Counted from the first letter of the stretch, positions 35,039-45,249 are shown. The stretch: 64,000 nt of DNA from Candidatus Zixiibacteriota bacterium (GCA_020051695.1 JAGVQM010000016.1:1-64000), one strand, 5' to 3'. The notes: generated from the letters alone by a model not told the origin. A program made the numbers and translations.

Positions 35039-38000
35039 TTACGGCGCCACGGCAAACTTGCCTTCCGTGGTTACGCTTGCAGAATGCACCGTGAATAAAT
35101 ACACGCCGGGGCCGATGTGCTCCCGGGCATCGTTGGTGAGGTCCCACTGCAATTCGGTCTGGTCATCGTTGACCAGGGTAGTCACCAATTTGCCCGAGAT
35201 CGTATAGATGCGGACCGTGGCATCGGCCGGCAGATTGCGGATCGTCACGGCCCCCCCCTGGGCCAGGGAATATGGATTAGGGGCAAAATGGATATCGGGT
35301 CGGACGACAAATGAGGCCCGTTGCGACCATTCGCCACCGACCAGCCGCGCCTGCCAGTAGTACATCGATTCGGTCCCGAGGTTGTGCTCGGGGATCCAGG
35401 TGACAATCCCCGACGACACATCAAGCTCGCCGGAATAAGCGTACGTCTCATTGATTTTTTTCGGCGTGAAAATGCTGATTTCGCACTTTTCACCCAGTGC
35501 GGCAGCTGGTACCCGGACTTCAAACCGGGGCCGTGTGGTCCTGACGGTCGAACCAGCCGCCGGTGAAACCAGCTCTGGGACGATGCCTTCCACATCCACG
35601 GCAAACCAGGAATTTGTGAACGACCAGACCGCCGACCACTGCCCCGGTTCGGTGCCGTCGACCGCCCGGGCGCGCCACCAATAAGTCGCATTATTCTCGG
35701 GGGTAAATTCGGTGGTCCAGATTGTGGCATACGACTGAGGGGAAATACCGGCAACTTCTTCGGCCAGTTCGGTCAATTCCTCGTCGGCCCAAATCTGAAA
35801 TTCATAGGTTAGCGGGTCGCCGTCGGGGTCCTCGGCGTTGCCCACGGTCAGATCGACGGACATGGTAAATACACGCTCGCCGTCCGTCGGGGAGAACAAC
35901 TCCGGGATCGTGGGTGCGGCATTGGCATAGTAAAAGGGATAATGTCCGCTCCAACCGCTGTAGGAGACCGGATCATGGCACTGCACACGCCAGGTATACA
36001 CCCTGTTCTTCTTCAGTTTGGCACTGGGTTCCCAGCTGGTCACGCTGCCCGGGTCCTGCGGAATATTGTCCTCGATGTCGATCCCCACACCGTTGTCGTA
36101 GAGCAGATACTGATACCAAATTTGGTCGTTTTCCGGATCACGCACATTTTGCACCGTCAACTTCAAATCGACACAAGTCACGGTGTCCCCGGCGATCGGA
36201 AAAACGCCGACCGGTATGGATGGAGGAAGATTGACCCCCGTAATCCCCAGCCAGCGAACAGCGCTCCAGCCGCCGTAACATACGCCGTCAAACGCCCGCA
36301 CCCGCCAATAATAGGCCAGCCCGATGGTCAAAGGCGGATCCACGGTCCAGGAGGGCATCCCCTCCCCGGCCGAGATCCCCGCTCGCGACGCCGTGAGAAC
36401 GTTGAAACTTGAATACGTCGAAATCTGGAATTCGTAAGTCAACGCGTCCCCGTCGGCATCGGAGCTGTTATACACCACCAGCTCCGGTGTGCGGTCCGAG
36501 GTCTGTATGCCGTGCGCCGGAGAGTAAGCCGCCGGCGCGATTGGGCACGAATTGGTGCTAACGACCGTAAACGAGAATGTCGGCGACCAACCACCGTAAC
36601 ACTGCCCGTCGTAGGCCCGCGCCCGCCAATAGTAACCCTGGCCGTTGGACAGGGGCGGGCTGACCGTCCATGACGTCGTGCCCGTGCCCTGGGGATGACC
36701 ACTCACCGAAGCCACCACTGCATCGAAGCCGGCATACGCGGAGACCTGAAAATCGTAGAATAAAACATCGCCATCAAGATCGGTGCCGTTGTTGATCACC
36801 AGCGTCGGGGTTTGACTTGTCGTTTGAGACCCATTGGCCGGCGCCGAAGCTGCGGGCGGCGTGGGACAGGTGTTGACTCCGGTGATACTAAAAGAAAACG
36901 AGGCGGACCAGCCGCCATAGCACTGACCGTCGAACGCGCGCGCTTTCCAATAGTAGCTGTGTCCGGCAGGTAGCGCCGGCGCTACGGTCCAGGACGTGGA
37001 GCCCGAACCGGACGGTCGGCTGCTCACCGCAGCGATGATGTTGCCGAAGCCGGCGTCGGCGGCCACGGCAAAATCATAAGTCAGCGGGTCGCCGTCATCG
37101 TCCGTGCTGTTGACAACGACAAGATCCGGCGTTGTATCCGACAGGAGCGACCCGTTGGCCGGTTGGCTGGCTGTCGGCGGAGTCGGACAGGTATTTTCGG
37201 AACTCATCAGGATGGAAAACGACACGACCGTTGACCAATCCGAGGTGGCCGGGTCGCCGCTGGTGGTCACCACCCGGCAGCGCCAATAGCAGGTGGCGCC
37301 GTCCGTCAGGGGCTGGGATACCATCCAGGCGGTTGTCGACGGATTCGGGGCAAAGATTTCCCCTGCCGAAGACACGAGCAGATCACTGCCTGCAAAATCG
37401 CCGGTGGGGTCCACCTGGAACTCGTATTGCAGCGACCGCGATTCCGGATCATAGGCGTTGGCCACACTCAGCGTCGGCTGGAGGGACTGCACCACCCCCC
37501 CGTTGGCGGGGCTTGTCGGGATCGGCGGACTAATCCAGGTCTGGCCGCCGCTCTTGGCCAGGATCAGACCGCAGCCGTTCTTGATCGAAAAACTTGTGTT
37601 CAACGGCCCAAGCGACCCGTCGATCTGCAGGGCACGATACGCGGTGGGCAGGGTAATCGTGACCGCGGTCTGGGGAGTGATATTATGGTTCCACTGTATC
37701 CGTGGACGCACAAACACCAGCGCATTGGCATAATCCCGCTTATAGATCGCATATTCCTGGCCGGTGGGGTCATTGCCGCTAGCGTGCAAAGTCACCCGGC
37801 CCAGGAAGGAGCCGACGTCAAACTCCATACACCCGCGCCAGCTGAGCGTGTCCCAATTGACGGCGCCTTCATCGATCCAGTAATTCGAGGGGTTGCCGTT
37901 CATCTGGAACAAATAGGTATTGGCCCCGCGCGTGCAGTAATACCAGGCCAGGTTGCCCATGCAGGCCTCGCCCAGCGTCAGCTCACCCGAGCCGCTGGAG

Positions 38001-39031
38001 GGAACCATCGTCTGCAGGGCGCAATAACACGGATAGATGCCGTTGGCCGCACAGGCCGAGTCGCGGCTGTACGCCTGGGGGATATTCGCCGCGTAATTAC
38101 GCACCGGGCTGTACTGGAATTCCTGCACCAGATAATCAAGCCCTGAGACGGACGGACGGGCAAAATCATCCGTCCAGGTGTTGGCGATATTGCCGGCCAG
38201 GTATTTGGCTTTGCCGTCGGGCGACCATGACGCGCCGTTGTGCAGCGTGTCGCGCAATGACCGCGAATACAGGTGCATCAACTCCTGAAACCAGGCGACT
38301 ACTTCCGTCGAACCGTTGACCGCATGTGTGGGGTGCTCGACCAGCCGGCCGCCGGAAGTAATGGTGCCGATCTGGCCCATACCCGGATGCAGTTCGTTGG
38401 CCAGCCAGTTGTCGATATAGTAACCGTCCCAGGTGCTGGTTTTCGGCCAGTCGTGGCCCGCATTGGGGTCGGTCCAGGCCTTTTTGGCATACTCGATCAG
38501 CAGCTGCCGGGTGATCGGATGCGAGAAATTCAGCAGGATCCGCCCGATCCCGCTGCCCTGGTAATATCCCAGATAGACCGGCACGCGCGAAACCGAATCC
38601 GCATCGGTAAGAGTTGCCGAATAGGTGCCGGGAATCGAATGACCGCTGACCACCGTATTATCGTAGTAGTGCATATACAATATTTCCGGTGAATAGCCCA
38701 ACTGCTGGCAGCGCCACTTCATCCAGGCGTGTTTGCGGGGACCGTAGTACCAGCCCCAATCGATATCATTGGGCGTGGTATAGTTATCGGTTCCGGAAAT
38801 ATACAGAAACGTCATGACATTCGGATTATCCGATTTCAGCCGATCATGCCAGGCCCCGCATTCGGAGGAAACGACCATTTCATAACGTTGGGCGACCAAC
38901 GGCGTATACACACAACTGCCGTCAATGCCGCACAGGTAGGCGATATCCAGCTTGCCGCTTTGCGCCCCGGCCGCCCGAAACGGCGTCATCAACAGGAACA
39001 AGACCGCCAGTCCGTTACATATCAAACGCAT
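35039..39031 (-). CDS. Secreted glycosidase-like protein with Fn3/Ig-like repeats and T9SS-type C-terminal domain
   Basis: 1330 residues. The ATG at 39031 has AGGAGGAG seven bases upstream and opens a signal peptide (LAVLFLLMTPFRAAGA). Residues about 25-480 look like a TIM-barrel glycosidase of a poorly characterised type (FLYISGTDNY..., ILLNFSHPITRQLLIEYAKKAW, WDGYYIDNWL); the Asp of YYIDNW is a candidate active-site residue. About seven Ig/Fn3-like modules follow; three are close copies sharing NTCPxxPxAxxPANGS and CYGGWS. The last 80 residues (FAPNPYSLAQGGAVTIRNL..., VRIYTISGKLVTTL) match the FlgD-like/T9SS type A sorting domain. Likely exported to the surface to act on a polysaccharide. 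It sits inside the glycan locus, convergent with the operon at its left. Confidence 0.78.
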   Translation of the reverse strand: MRLICNGLAVLFLLMTPFRAAGAQSGKLDIAYLCGIDGSCVYTPLVAQRYEMVVSSECGAWHDRLKSDNPNVMTFLYISGTDNYTTPNDIDWGWYYGPRKHAWMKWRCQQLGYSPEILYMHYYDNTVVSGHSIPGTYSATLTDADSVSRVPVYLGYYQGSGIGRILLNFSHPITRQLLIEYAKKAWTDPNAGHDWPKTSTWDGYYIDNWLANELHPGMGQIGTITSGGRLVEHPTHAVNGSTEVVAWFQELMHLYSRSLRDTLHNGASWSPDGKAKYLAGNIANTWTDDFARPSVSGLDYLVQEFQYSPVRNYAANIPQAYSRDSACAANGIYPCYCALQTMVPSSGSGELTLGEACMGNLAWYYCTRGANTYLFQMNGNPSNYWIDEGAVNWDTLSWRGCMEFDVGSFLGRVTLHASGNDPTGQEYAIYKRDYANALVFVRPRIQWNHNITPQTAVTITLPTAYRALQIDGSLGPLNTSFSIKNGCGLILAKSGGQTWISPPIPTSPANGGVVQSLQPTLSVANAYDPESRSLQYEFQVDPTGDFAGSDLLVSSAGEIFAPNPSTTAWMVSQPLTDGATCYWRCRVVTTSGDPATSDWSTVVSFSILMSSENTCPTPPTASQPANGSLLSDTTPDLVVVNSTDDDGDPLTYDFAVAADAGFGNIIAAVSSRPSGSGSTSWTVAPALPAGHSYYWKARAFDGQCYGGWSASFSFSITGVNTCPTPPAASAPANGSQTTSQTPTLVINNGTDLDGDVLFYDFQVSAYAGFDAVVASVSGHPQGTGTTSWTVSPPLSNGQGYYWRARAYDGQCYGGWSPTFSFTVVSTNSCPIAPAAYSPAHGIQTSDRTPELVVYNSSDADGDALTYEFQISTYSSFNVLTASRAGISAGEGMPSWTVDPPLTIGLAYYWRVRAFDGVCYGGWSAVRWLGITGVNLPPSIPVGVFPIAGDTVTCVDLKLTVQNVRDPENDQIWYQYLLYDNGVGIDIEDNIPQDPGSVTSWEPSAKLKKNRVYTWRVQCHDPVSYSGWSGHYPFYYANAAPTIPELFSPTDGERVFTMSVDLTVGNAEDPDGDPLTYEFQIWADEELTELAEEVAGISPQSYATIWTTEFTPENNATYWWRARAVDGTEPGQWSAVWSFTNSWFAVDVEGIVPELVSPAAGSTVRTTRPRFEVRVPAAALGEKCEISIFTPKKINETYAYSGELDVSSGIVTWIPEHNLGTESMYYWQARLVGGEWSQRASFVVRPDIHFAPNPYSLAQGGAVTIRNLPADATVRIYTISGKLVTTLVNDDQTELQWDLTNDAREHIGPGVYLFTVHSASVTTEGKFAVAP
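36240..37200 (-). repeat. Three tandem repeats of about 320 bases encoding Ig-like modules
   Basis: Three consecutive modules of roughly 106 codons share CPxxPxAxxPAxG at the start and YYWRARAxDGxCYGGWS at the end, indicating internal duplication. Confidence 0.75.
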
Positions 39032-39249
39032 CACCAGACTCCTCCTGAATCCATCGCGAGTAATCCACACAGCGTTATGGTCCCTGCCGCCCGCCTGTGG
39101 GCTGTAAATATGGATGTGCTCATCTGTCGTGGCACCCCGGCGGCCGCTGACCGGCCGCCTGTTTCTGCCCTCAGGAATAATATCGGCCCTCGAAGGCAGA
39201 AGTTTTTCCCTTTGATCCTGTGCCCGCCGGCTTTCCCCCGATCAGGCCG

Positions 39250-40686
39250 TCACGTGCGAGTAACCTCCGCTACGGGCGGTGACGTCTTCTTTTGATATGC
39301 GAGTAATACCGTCTCCATGGCCACCACCAAACCGGCATAAAAATACCAGTTATATCGGTACAGATTATGTCCAAACAGTCCGGAAATCATCAATAAAATG
39401 AGGGCAATCCCGACCGCCCCGGCAATCTGCTGGAGCATCGCAAGATCCGGCGGCGGGCGGGTGAAACGCCGGAGCATCTCCAGCACACGGTGGTTCTGGC
39501 GAAACAGCAGAAAAACGAACACCGTAAACGAAATCAGCCCGATCGTGCCCAGCTCCGAGATCAGTTGCGCGAACATATTGTGCGGTTGGGACCAGTCGTG
39601 GTGCCCGTCAATGGTATATTCGCTGAACCAGGCCGCGGGGAACATCCCCACCCCGACGCCCAAAATCGGCCGGTCCAAAAACATTTTGATCCCCAACCGC
39701 AGCCCGCGCCAACGACCCAGCGCCGATTCCCGGGCCCCGGCCTGCTCGCCCTCCGGCTCAAAAATGGTCATGAACCGTTTCTGATATTGTTCGGGCATGA
39801 TGGTCCAGACGGAAAGCAGGACGCCCACCGTAACCAACAGTGCGGGTAATTTGTGCCGCGAGCGAAAAGCGGCGAGAAAGGCCAGCACGATCAGCGTGAC
39901 CATCCCCGAACGCGAACCGGTGAAAATAATGCCATAGACCGACAGAACGACCAAAATCAACAACATCGCTTTAGTCAGGAACCCCCGGGAGGATTTCAGC
40001 ATCATCAGGGCGAACGGCACGGAAAAGGCAATGGACGCGGCAACTGAATTCGGGTCACCCATGGTCAGGGCGTAAGCCCTGGCCCGCTGGATCCCCATGC
40101 GGATGTACGCCGGTTCGGTGTAATAGTTGTAAATCGTGCTGCCCGCTATCCATAAATGACAAAGCAGGTACACCCAGACCAGGATTTGGATACGCTTCGG
40201 CGTGTCACATAACTGAGTAATCAGGAAAAAGAAAATGGCAATTTTGGCGAATTCCATCGCCCCGGTCATGGCGCCCCCGCGCCAGACAGCGACCGGGACA
40301 GACATGAAGATGACACCGGCGAACGCCAGCATCGCCACCGAAGTCGGGGTCAGGACGATTTTGTTGCGCACGCGGACTTTCGGGCTGACAATGGTCGAAA
40401 TCAGCACCGCAATGGCCAGAGTTTTTTCGATCGGCAGCTGGCCACCGAAGGTGGTCCAGATCTCCTGCGGGCGCACCAGGAAAACCACCATATACGCCAC
40501 CAAGCCCCAGTACGGATTCTGCAAGATAAGCAGGGCGGCAATCAGGGTGATTAATACACCGATAAGATAGGGCAACGGAACAACCAAAACCAGGAAGCCG
40601 ATCGCCAGCCCGAGCAGGACAATCCAGAAACGACGGATCCCCCCCAGCGTGATCAGCGTCCCGGTATGTTCAATGCGTTGTTCCAC
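39250..40686 (-). CDS. O-antigen ligase/polymerase (Wzy/WaaL-like)
   Basis: 478 residues from a GTG with GGGGGGA upstream. About 12 hydrophobic helices and the Wzy_C-type periplasmic loop: GRWRGLRLGIKMFLDRPILG, then SQPHNMFAQLISELGTIGL with the conserved His. It polymerises lipid-linked oligosaccharide units or ligates glycan to its acceptor on the periplasmic side. With the flippase at 25.2 kb it completes a Wzx/Wzy-type pathway. Last gene of a minus-strand glycan operon starting at 45.08 kb. Confidence 0.9.
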   Translation of the reverse strand: MEQRIEHTGTLITLGGIRRFWIVLLGLAIGFLVLVVPLPYLIGVLITLIAALLILQNPYWGLVAYMVVFLVRPQEIWTTFGGQLPIEKTLAIAVLISTIVSPKVRVRNKIVLTPTSVAMLAFAGVIFMSVPVAVWRGGAMTGAMEFAKIAIFFFLITQLCDTPKRIQILVWVYLLCHLWIAGSTIYNYYTEPAYIRMGIQRARAYALTMGDPNSVAASIAFSVPFALMMLKSSRGFLTKAMLLILVVLSVYGIIFTGSRSGMVTLIVLAFLAAFRSRHKLPALLVTVGVLLSVWTIMPEQYQKRFMTIFEPEGEQAGARESALGRWRGLRLGIKMFLDRPILGVGVGMFPAAWFSEYTIDGHHDWSQPHNMFAQLISELGTIGLISFTVFVFLLFRQNHRVLEMLRRFTRPPPDLAMLQQIAGAVGIALILLMISGLFGHNLYRYNWYFYAGLVVAMETVLLAYQKKTSPPVAEVTRT

Positions 40687-40848
40687 TAATTCCCCCCCGG
40701 CCCGATTTCGTGGTGCCTCCGGCCTCGCGGTAAGGTACGCGATAACCCGGACGGGTCAACCGTGAAATTTGCCCTAAACGGCATACATTTTTGCCGGAGA
40801 AAAGTCGCCCGTCCGGCGAGAATATGTATGAGTCAGTCCAGAAAAGGG

Positions 40849-41712
40849 CTACGCTGACCGGCCGGCGCCCACAGCAGGCCGTTTACGGCACAGCACAAGC
40901 AATTTGGGACTGAAAAGCGGACTTTCGATAAAACCTCTGCGGAAAAACAGATACAAAGACATGTCAAGCAACCGCTGCAGTTTCATCAGCAGGTCCATCA
41001 GCAGTAATTTGGGCTTGCTCTTGTTTCTCCCATAGATGAAGCCGAAGTTAAACGTGCCGAGATATTTGCATTCCAAAATTTCCAGGTCGTCGCGTTCAAA
41101 ATGGCGGCGCAGTTTCTTTTTGTTCATGACGCTCAGATTATGGGTTTTCAGTGCAGGCCGCGAGAAAAACGAGGCCACGAGGTAATTAAACCAGCGCAGG
41201 TTGGGCAGGGTAATCAACAGCAAACCACCGGGCTTCACGAGATTGACGTGCCCGGAAATGACCTGCTCCATCTCGGTAAAATGTTCAATAAACCCATGGG
41301 ACATGACCACATCAAATCGCTCCCGCCAGGTCTGCTGGAATCCGGGATCGAAAAAATCTGCCTGAATCACATTGCCGGGATGGAGGCCGTGTTCGCGGAA
41401 TAAGGCGCGGTTGGCCTCGACGCCGTTTTCGGTGTATTCCACGCCGTATGGCTCGTAACCGAACTTGCGATGAACCGTCAGCAGCTCACCTCCCGGCGCG
41501 CTGCCGATTTCCATGATAGTCAATACCCCGGCAGGGAAATATTTGCGGCATTGCACGTCATAGATGAGATATCGGGGATAACCACGGTCGATGGCGCTAA
41601 AATACCGGCGAACGATCCGCGCCTTCAGACCGGCCGGGGGTGAGCCCGGCCCGCCGCCGGTGGTGGGATCAATGCGTTGTTCCCAGTAGTTTTTTTCTGT
41701 CAGCCGTTCCAT
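40849..41712 (-). CDS. Class I SAM-dependent methyltransferase
   Basis: 287 residues. Motif I LTIMEIGSAPGGEL, acidic loop PYGVEYTENG, and the motif RFDVVMSHGFIEHF...LVKPGGLLLITLPN are typical of Methyltransf_11/23 proteins in glycan loci. The C-terminal third (NFGFIYGRNKSKPKLLLMDLL...) carries basic and hydrophobic segments that may touch the membrane. Target presumably a sugar of the lipid-linked glycan. Confidence 0.87.
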   Translation of the reverse strand: MERLTEKNYWEQRIDPTTGGGPGSPPAGLKARIVRRYFSAIDRGYPRYLIYDVQCRKYFPAGVLTIMEIGSAPGGELLTVHRKFGYEPYGVEYTENGVEANRALFREHGLHPGNVIQADFFDPGFQQTWRERFDVVMSHGFIEHFTEMEQVISGHVNLVKPGGLLLITLPNLRWFNYLVASFFSRPALKTHNLSVMNKKKLRRHFERDDLEILECKYLGTFNFGFIYGRNKSKPKLLLMDLLMKLQRLLDMSLYLFFRRGFIESPLFSPKLLVLCRKRPAVGAGRSA

Positions 41713-41868
41713 TGCCGGTATACGTTGTCTCGATCAATGTCGGTTGCCCGCGCAGGGGCGACGGTCTTCATCTTGTGTATCGTCACCATCCCGGTCCGGC
41801 GACACACACGACGCGCGGTTTGCGCCGGCAAAGTGACCGAACCTGCCGACCGTCGGTTTTCGTGCCAT

Positions 41869-42231
41869 TCACTTATCACCATCAGCCCGGGGCTGGTTGG
41901 TCTGCTCCGGGGCATCCCGCAGGGCAAGCACGCGCACGAGCGCCGCTAGGTCGCGTTCGATTTTTTCCATGCGGAGTGTGTGACGGAACAACAAGAAAAA
42001 GACCGCCAGGAAACCCAGGTATAAAACCAGGTCGGCGCCACGGGTGATCCCCGCCCAACGGGCGAAGATATAGGTGCTGTCCGGCCACACCGCCACCAGT
42101 CCAACCAACAACCACAAAACCGTCCAAAAGAAAATCCCTTTGGCGGCGATCTTCCCCCGCCGGAAACCGGCAACAACGGCGATTTCGGCAATTGCGGCAA
42201 AAACAAGCATGATCCATTGAATCGGATGCAT
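41869..42231 (-). CDS. DUF2304 membrane protein
   Basis: 120 residues with three hydrophobic helices (IQWIMLVFAAIAEIAVVAG, GIFFWTVLWLLVGLVAVW, LVLYLGFLAVFFLLF) and a heptad-like charged tail (RMEKIERDLAALVRVLAL). This is the DUF2304 family, which commonly accompanies a dolichyl-phosphate-mannose-synthase-like GT2, as here (gap of seven bases). It probably forms the membrane part of that enzyme. Confidence 0.88.
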   Translation of the reverse strand: MHPIQWIMLVFAAIAEIAVVAGFRRGKIAAKGIFFWTVLWLLVGLVAVWPDSTYIFARWAGITRGADLVLYLGFLAVFFLLFRHTLRMEKIERDLAALVRVLALRDAPEQTNQPRADGDK

Positions 42232-42238
42232 CAGCTAC

Positions 42239-42973
42239 CTACCAGTGTAAGATTCGATCGATAAACAAACGGGCCAGTGTCTTCAGGCCGACAGTGAACC
42301 CCTGTCCCTTGCTCAGGGAATATGCGGTATAAATCGCCCGGACCGGGACTTCGCGCATCACCAGTTTGCGGCGCCGGATTTCGGCGATGATCTCGGAGCA
42401 GACTTCATACCGATTGGTCTTTAACTGAATCGTGCCAATCGCCCGCCGGGAAAATGCTTTCAGCCCGGACTGGGAGTCAGTGGACCACTGCCCGAATAAC
42501 AGAAAAGTCGACCAGCTCGCCAGCCGCTGGGCGATGCGGCGGACCCGGGGCATCCCCTCGGGATTGAGCATCCGCGAGCCGATGACCACATCGGCACCGT
42601 CGTCGTAAATCGGCGCAAAAACCGCCGCGAGGTCCCGGGGATCATGTTGCCCGTCGGCGTCGAATGTCGCCGCCGCTACCGCGCCGACGTTCGACAGATA
42701 GGCCAGTCCGGTCGCCGTGGCCGCACCCACGCCGCAGTTTATCGGGTGCCGCAGGACCACTGCGCCGGCTCGGCGCGCCCGGCCGGCAGTGTCATCCCGC
42801 GAACCGTCATCCACCACTACCACGCGGGTATAACCGCAGGCCGAAAGACCGGCGATCACCTCGCCGATTTTCCCGGCTTCATTGAAGGCCGGGATCAAGA
42901 TATATTCCCCGTCCGGCCGTCCGGCCCCACATTCAGGGGACGATACGGTAGATACCGACGCTGTCACGGTCAT
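42239..42973 (-). CDS. Glycosyltransferase family 2, polyprenyl-phosphate sugar synthase type
   Basis: 244 residues. LIPAFNEAGKIGEVI, VVVDDGSRDDTA and FDADGQHDPRDL give the GT-A nucleotide and metal-binding motifs of DPM1/GtrB-like enzymes. No transmembrane helix of its own, consistent with using the adjacent DUF2304 partner. It would charge undecaprenyl phosphate with a sugar for a periplasmic GT-C transferase. Its first 41 bases overlap the end of the large membrane protein gene upstream, indicating coupling to just such a candidate. Confidence 0.92.
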   Translation of the reverse strand: MTVTASVSTVSSPECGAGRPDGEYILIPAFNEAGKIGEVIAGLSACGYTRVVVVDDGSRDDTAGRARRAGAVVLRHPINCGVGAATATGLAYLSNVGAVAAATFDADGQHDPRDLAAVFAPIYDDGADVVIGSRMLNPEGMPRVRRIAQRLASWSTFLLFGQWSTDSQSGLKAFSRRAIGTIQLKTNRYEVCSEIIAEIRRRKLVMREVPVRAIYTAYSLSKGQGFTVGLKTLARLFIDRILHW

Positions 42974-45077
42974 ATTCTTTCACAAAATGCTGCGGATGTG
43001 ATTCCAATATCTTTTCAAAGGCGGGCCAGCGGTTCCGCTCCAGCGGCCCGTAATAGATGTACGCGATATCATAGCGGTCGATGGCGGCCAGCACGGCCTT
43101 CACTTCAGTTGAGGCGAACATCGTCCTGATCTCCTCAAGGACCCGATAAAATTTTTCCTGAATATCGGGCAGCATCTGCGGCATCCCCCAGCAGCCGATC
43201 GCCATCGGGCGTTCGGCGAAATTGGCAATCAACGGGGTCATATACGGGTCTGACTGGTCGTCCAACAAATAGTTGGTGTAGGCCGGCGATGACTGAATGA
43301 CCGCCCCGGGCGGCAGGGATGATTTGATCCACCGGCAGGCCTCGTAATCGGCGGGCTGGATATAGACCGTCTCCTGCCGGTCGGTGGTATCGGATGTCCG
43401 CAGCCAGTCGGTCGCCCAGGTCGGCGCGGCTGCCGCCAGCAGCCCGGCCACCAGCCATACAGCGCTACGGCTGCGCGGCCGGTCAGTGAAATCCTGCCAG
43501 AAAACCGCCGTGGTCACCGCAAACAGAATGAATAAAAAACGCGAGCCCTTCAACAACCCGAGTTGATCGTCATACTGCGCCTGGACAAACAGTACGGCAA
43601 AAATCGCCGTGGCCGTCAACAACCACCAGACCAAACCGCCCGGAATGTTTTTGCGCAACAAAAACACCCCGCCAATGAACCCCAAAACCAGCAACGGGCC
43701 GAATTCGACCAGCATAAAAGCCGGAAAAATTTTGGCAAATGTGCCATGTATGCCCAGGACCACCGAGCGCGACCCGGCTACGGCATACATGCCGATGAGG
43801 TAATAACCGGCCGCCATCACGCAAAATACGGCGCCCATCAAAGCCCAGGCGGCGAACCGGCGCCCGAACTGGTCACGAGAGACAGCCAGATCGATGAGCG
43901 CCAGAGCACCCAGACCCAACAGGGCCCAGGCCGTCAACAGAGCATCGGCGCCGAAAACCACGCCCAGCGCCAATCCGATACCCAGCCCGGCGGACAGGTG
44001 GCGCAACTGCCCCCGGTTGGTGATGAAATATCCCAGCGCCGGCAATAAAACTGCCAGACCCAGCACGGTCTGCGGCTCGACTAAAAAATAACGATAGATC
44101 AGATGAGAAACGTTGGAGTAGGTCATCCAGGAGCCGTCACCTACTGCCGCCGGAAATTGCCCGGGATGGGTTTGCGCGTAGCTTTTTGTGGCGACATACA
44201 TCCAGTAAAAACTATAACCGACAAAAACAGTCAAGACCGTTGCCCAGAGCGCTTTGGTGCTGCGGGCGATGAGCCGCAACACTGCAACCAGCAACGCAGT
44301 GAACACCAGCGCGAGGTTGACACACCACAAAACGAGCGCCGCGTACATTTCGGCCGAGCCGCCGGTGAACTGCTTGAAAGCCACGGGAAACATATAGGTC
44401 AGCAGGTAATAGTGGAACGTTTCACCATGAATATGAAAAAATTCAGGAGGCAGGCCCACTGCCGCATTGGCGGCAATAGAAACGCGGTTGGTGAAATCGA
44501 AACCGAATAACCAGGGGAATGCGTAACCGTCCGGAGTCAGCGACCCGACGCTGAGAAACGGACGCGCGATGAAAACCGCGACAACGGCCACTGCAAAGGC
44601 CACAACTCTCAACTCGCCCCTGCGCAACTCAGGCCAGTTGAATACGGCAGCCCGGCATAAACGGCGCCAGCCGATAACACCACCGACGCCGGCCGACAAT
44701 CCCAACAACCAGACAGGCCATAATTGCACCGTTCCGACCAAATAGCCGACGACGAGCAATAGATAACTGTTTATGGCCCAGCCGATTATTGCACCGCCTG
44801 CCCAGAATTCGACCCGGTGTACCCGGCTGTCCGGGTCGAAGAACAGACAAAGCGCCCAGCCGGGCACTGCGGCAATCAGCGAAAAAATCACCCATCGTGC
44901 AGCATTCATCGGGTTGAGCCAATGCTGCAAAAGCAGGATCACTACGGCCAGGGCCACTGCAAAAAACAGGCATGTGGGTATATCAAAGCGGCAGTGGCCG
45001 CCGCCGCGAGATTCTGCATCCCCCGCTGCGGAGGATTTTTGCTGATCGGTCGTGTTCATGCCCATTCCATGCGCCAT
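42933..45077 (-). CDS. Large polytopic membrane protein, GT-C-like glycosyltransferase candidate
   Basis: 714 residues with about 13 hydrophobic helices in the first 530 and a soluble C-terminal domain (ADYEACRWIKSSLPPGAVIQ..., YGPLERNRWPAFEKIL). An extracytoplasmic loop after the fifth or sixth helix (GSLTPDGYAFPWLFGFDFTN, IHGETFHYYLLTYM) contains acidic residues and histidines like those of GT-C enzymes. I infer transfer of a sugar from the polyprenyl-phosphate donor made by the next gene. The exact family is not recognised. Starts at 45065 or 45059 (MNTTDQQ) are equally possible, since no ribosome binding site favours 45077. Confidence 0.75.
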   Translation of the reverse strand: MAHGMGMNTTDQQKSSAAGDAESRGGGHCRFDIPTCLFFAVALAVVILLLQHWLNPMNAARWVIFSLIAAVPGWALCLFFDPDSRVHRVEFWAGGAIIGWAINSYLLLVVGYLVGTVQLWPVWLLGLSAGVGGVIGWRRLCRAAVFNWPELRRGELRVVAFAVAVVAVFIARPFLSVGSLTPDGYAFPWLFGFDFTNRVSIAANAAVGLPPEFFHIHGETFHYYLLTYMFPVAFKQFTGGSAEMYAALVLWCVNLALVFTALLVAVLRLIARSTKALWATVLTVFVGYSFYWMYVATKSYAQTHPGQFPAAVGDGSWMTYSNVSHLIYRYFLVEPQTVLGLAVLLPALGYFITNRGQLRHLSAGLGIGLALGVVFGADALLTAWALLGLGALALIDLAVSRDQFGRRFAAWALMGAVFCVMAAGYYLIGMYAVAGSRSVVLGIHGTFAKIFPAFMLVEFGPLLVLGFIGGVFLLRKNIPGGLVWWLLTATAIFAVLFVQAQYDDQLGLLKGSRFLFILFAVTTAVFWQDFTDRPRSRSAVWLVAGLLAAAAPTWATDWLRTSDTTDRQETVYIQPADYEACRWIKSSLPPGAVIQSSPAYTNYLLDDQSDPYMTPLIANFAERPMAIGCWGMPQMLPDIQEKFYRVLEEIRTMFASTEVKAVLAAIDRYDIAYIYYGPLERNRWPAFEKILESHPQHFVKEYDRDSVGIYRIVP

Positions 45078-45220
45078 ATGTGATATATCGACCGGCGACG
45101 TCTAACTGATTGCGTTATATCCAATTTTCCCACCGCACCCGGCCAATTTCCGTCACATTGGGGTAAATGGCAATTGTTTTCCGACGATTGGCGCTTTGAC
45201 CTGCTCTGTCGCAAAAAACC

Positions 45221-45249
45221 TTGATTTGCCCGGAGAGACACGGTACAAT
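45221..45249 (+). promoter_or_regulatory. Promoter of the tRNA-Ser gene
   Basis: TTGATT (45221-45226), a 17-base spacer and TACAAT (45244-45249). The predicted start near 45256 leaves about 65 bases of 5' leader to be removed by RNase P. Confidence 0.7.
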
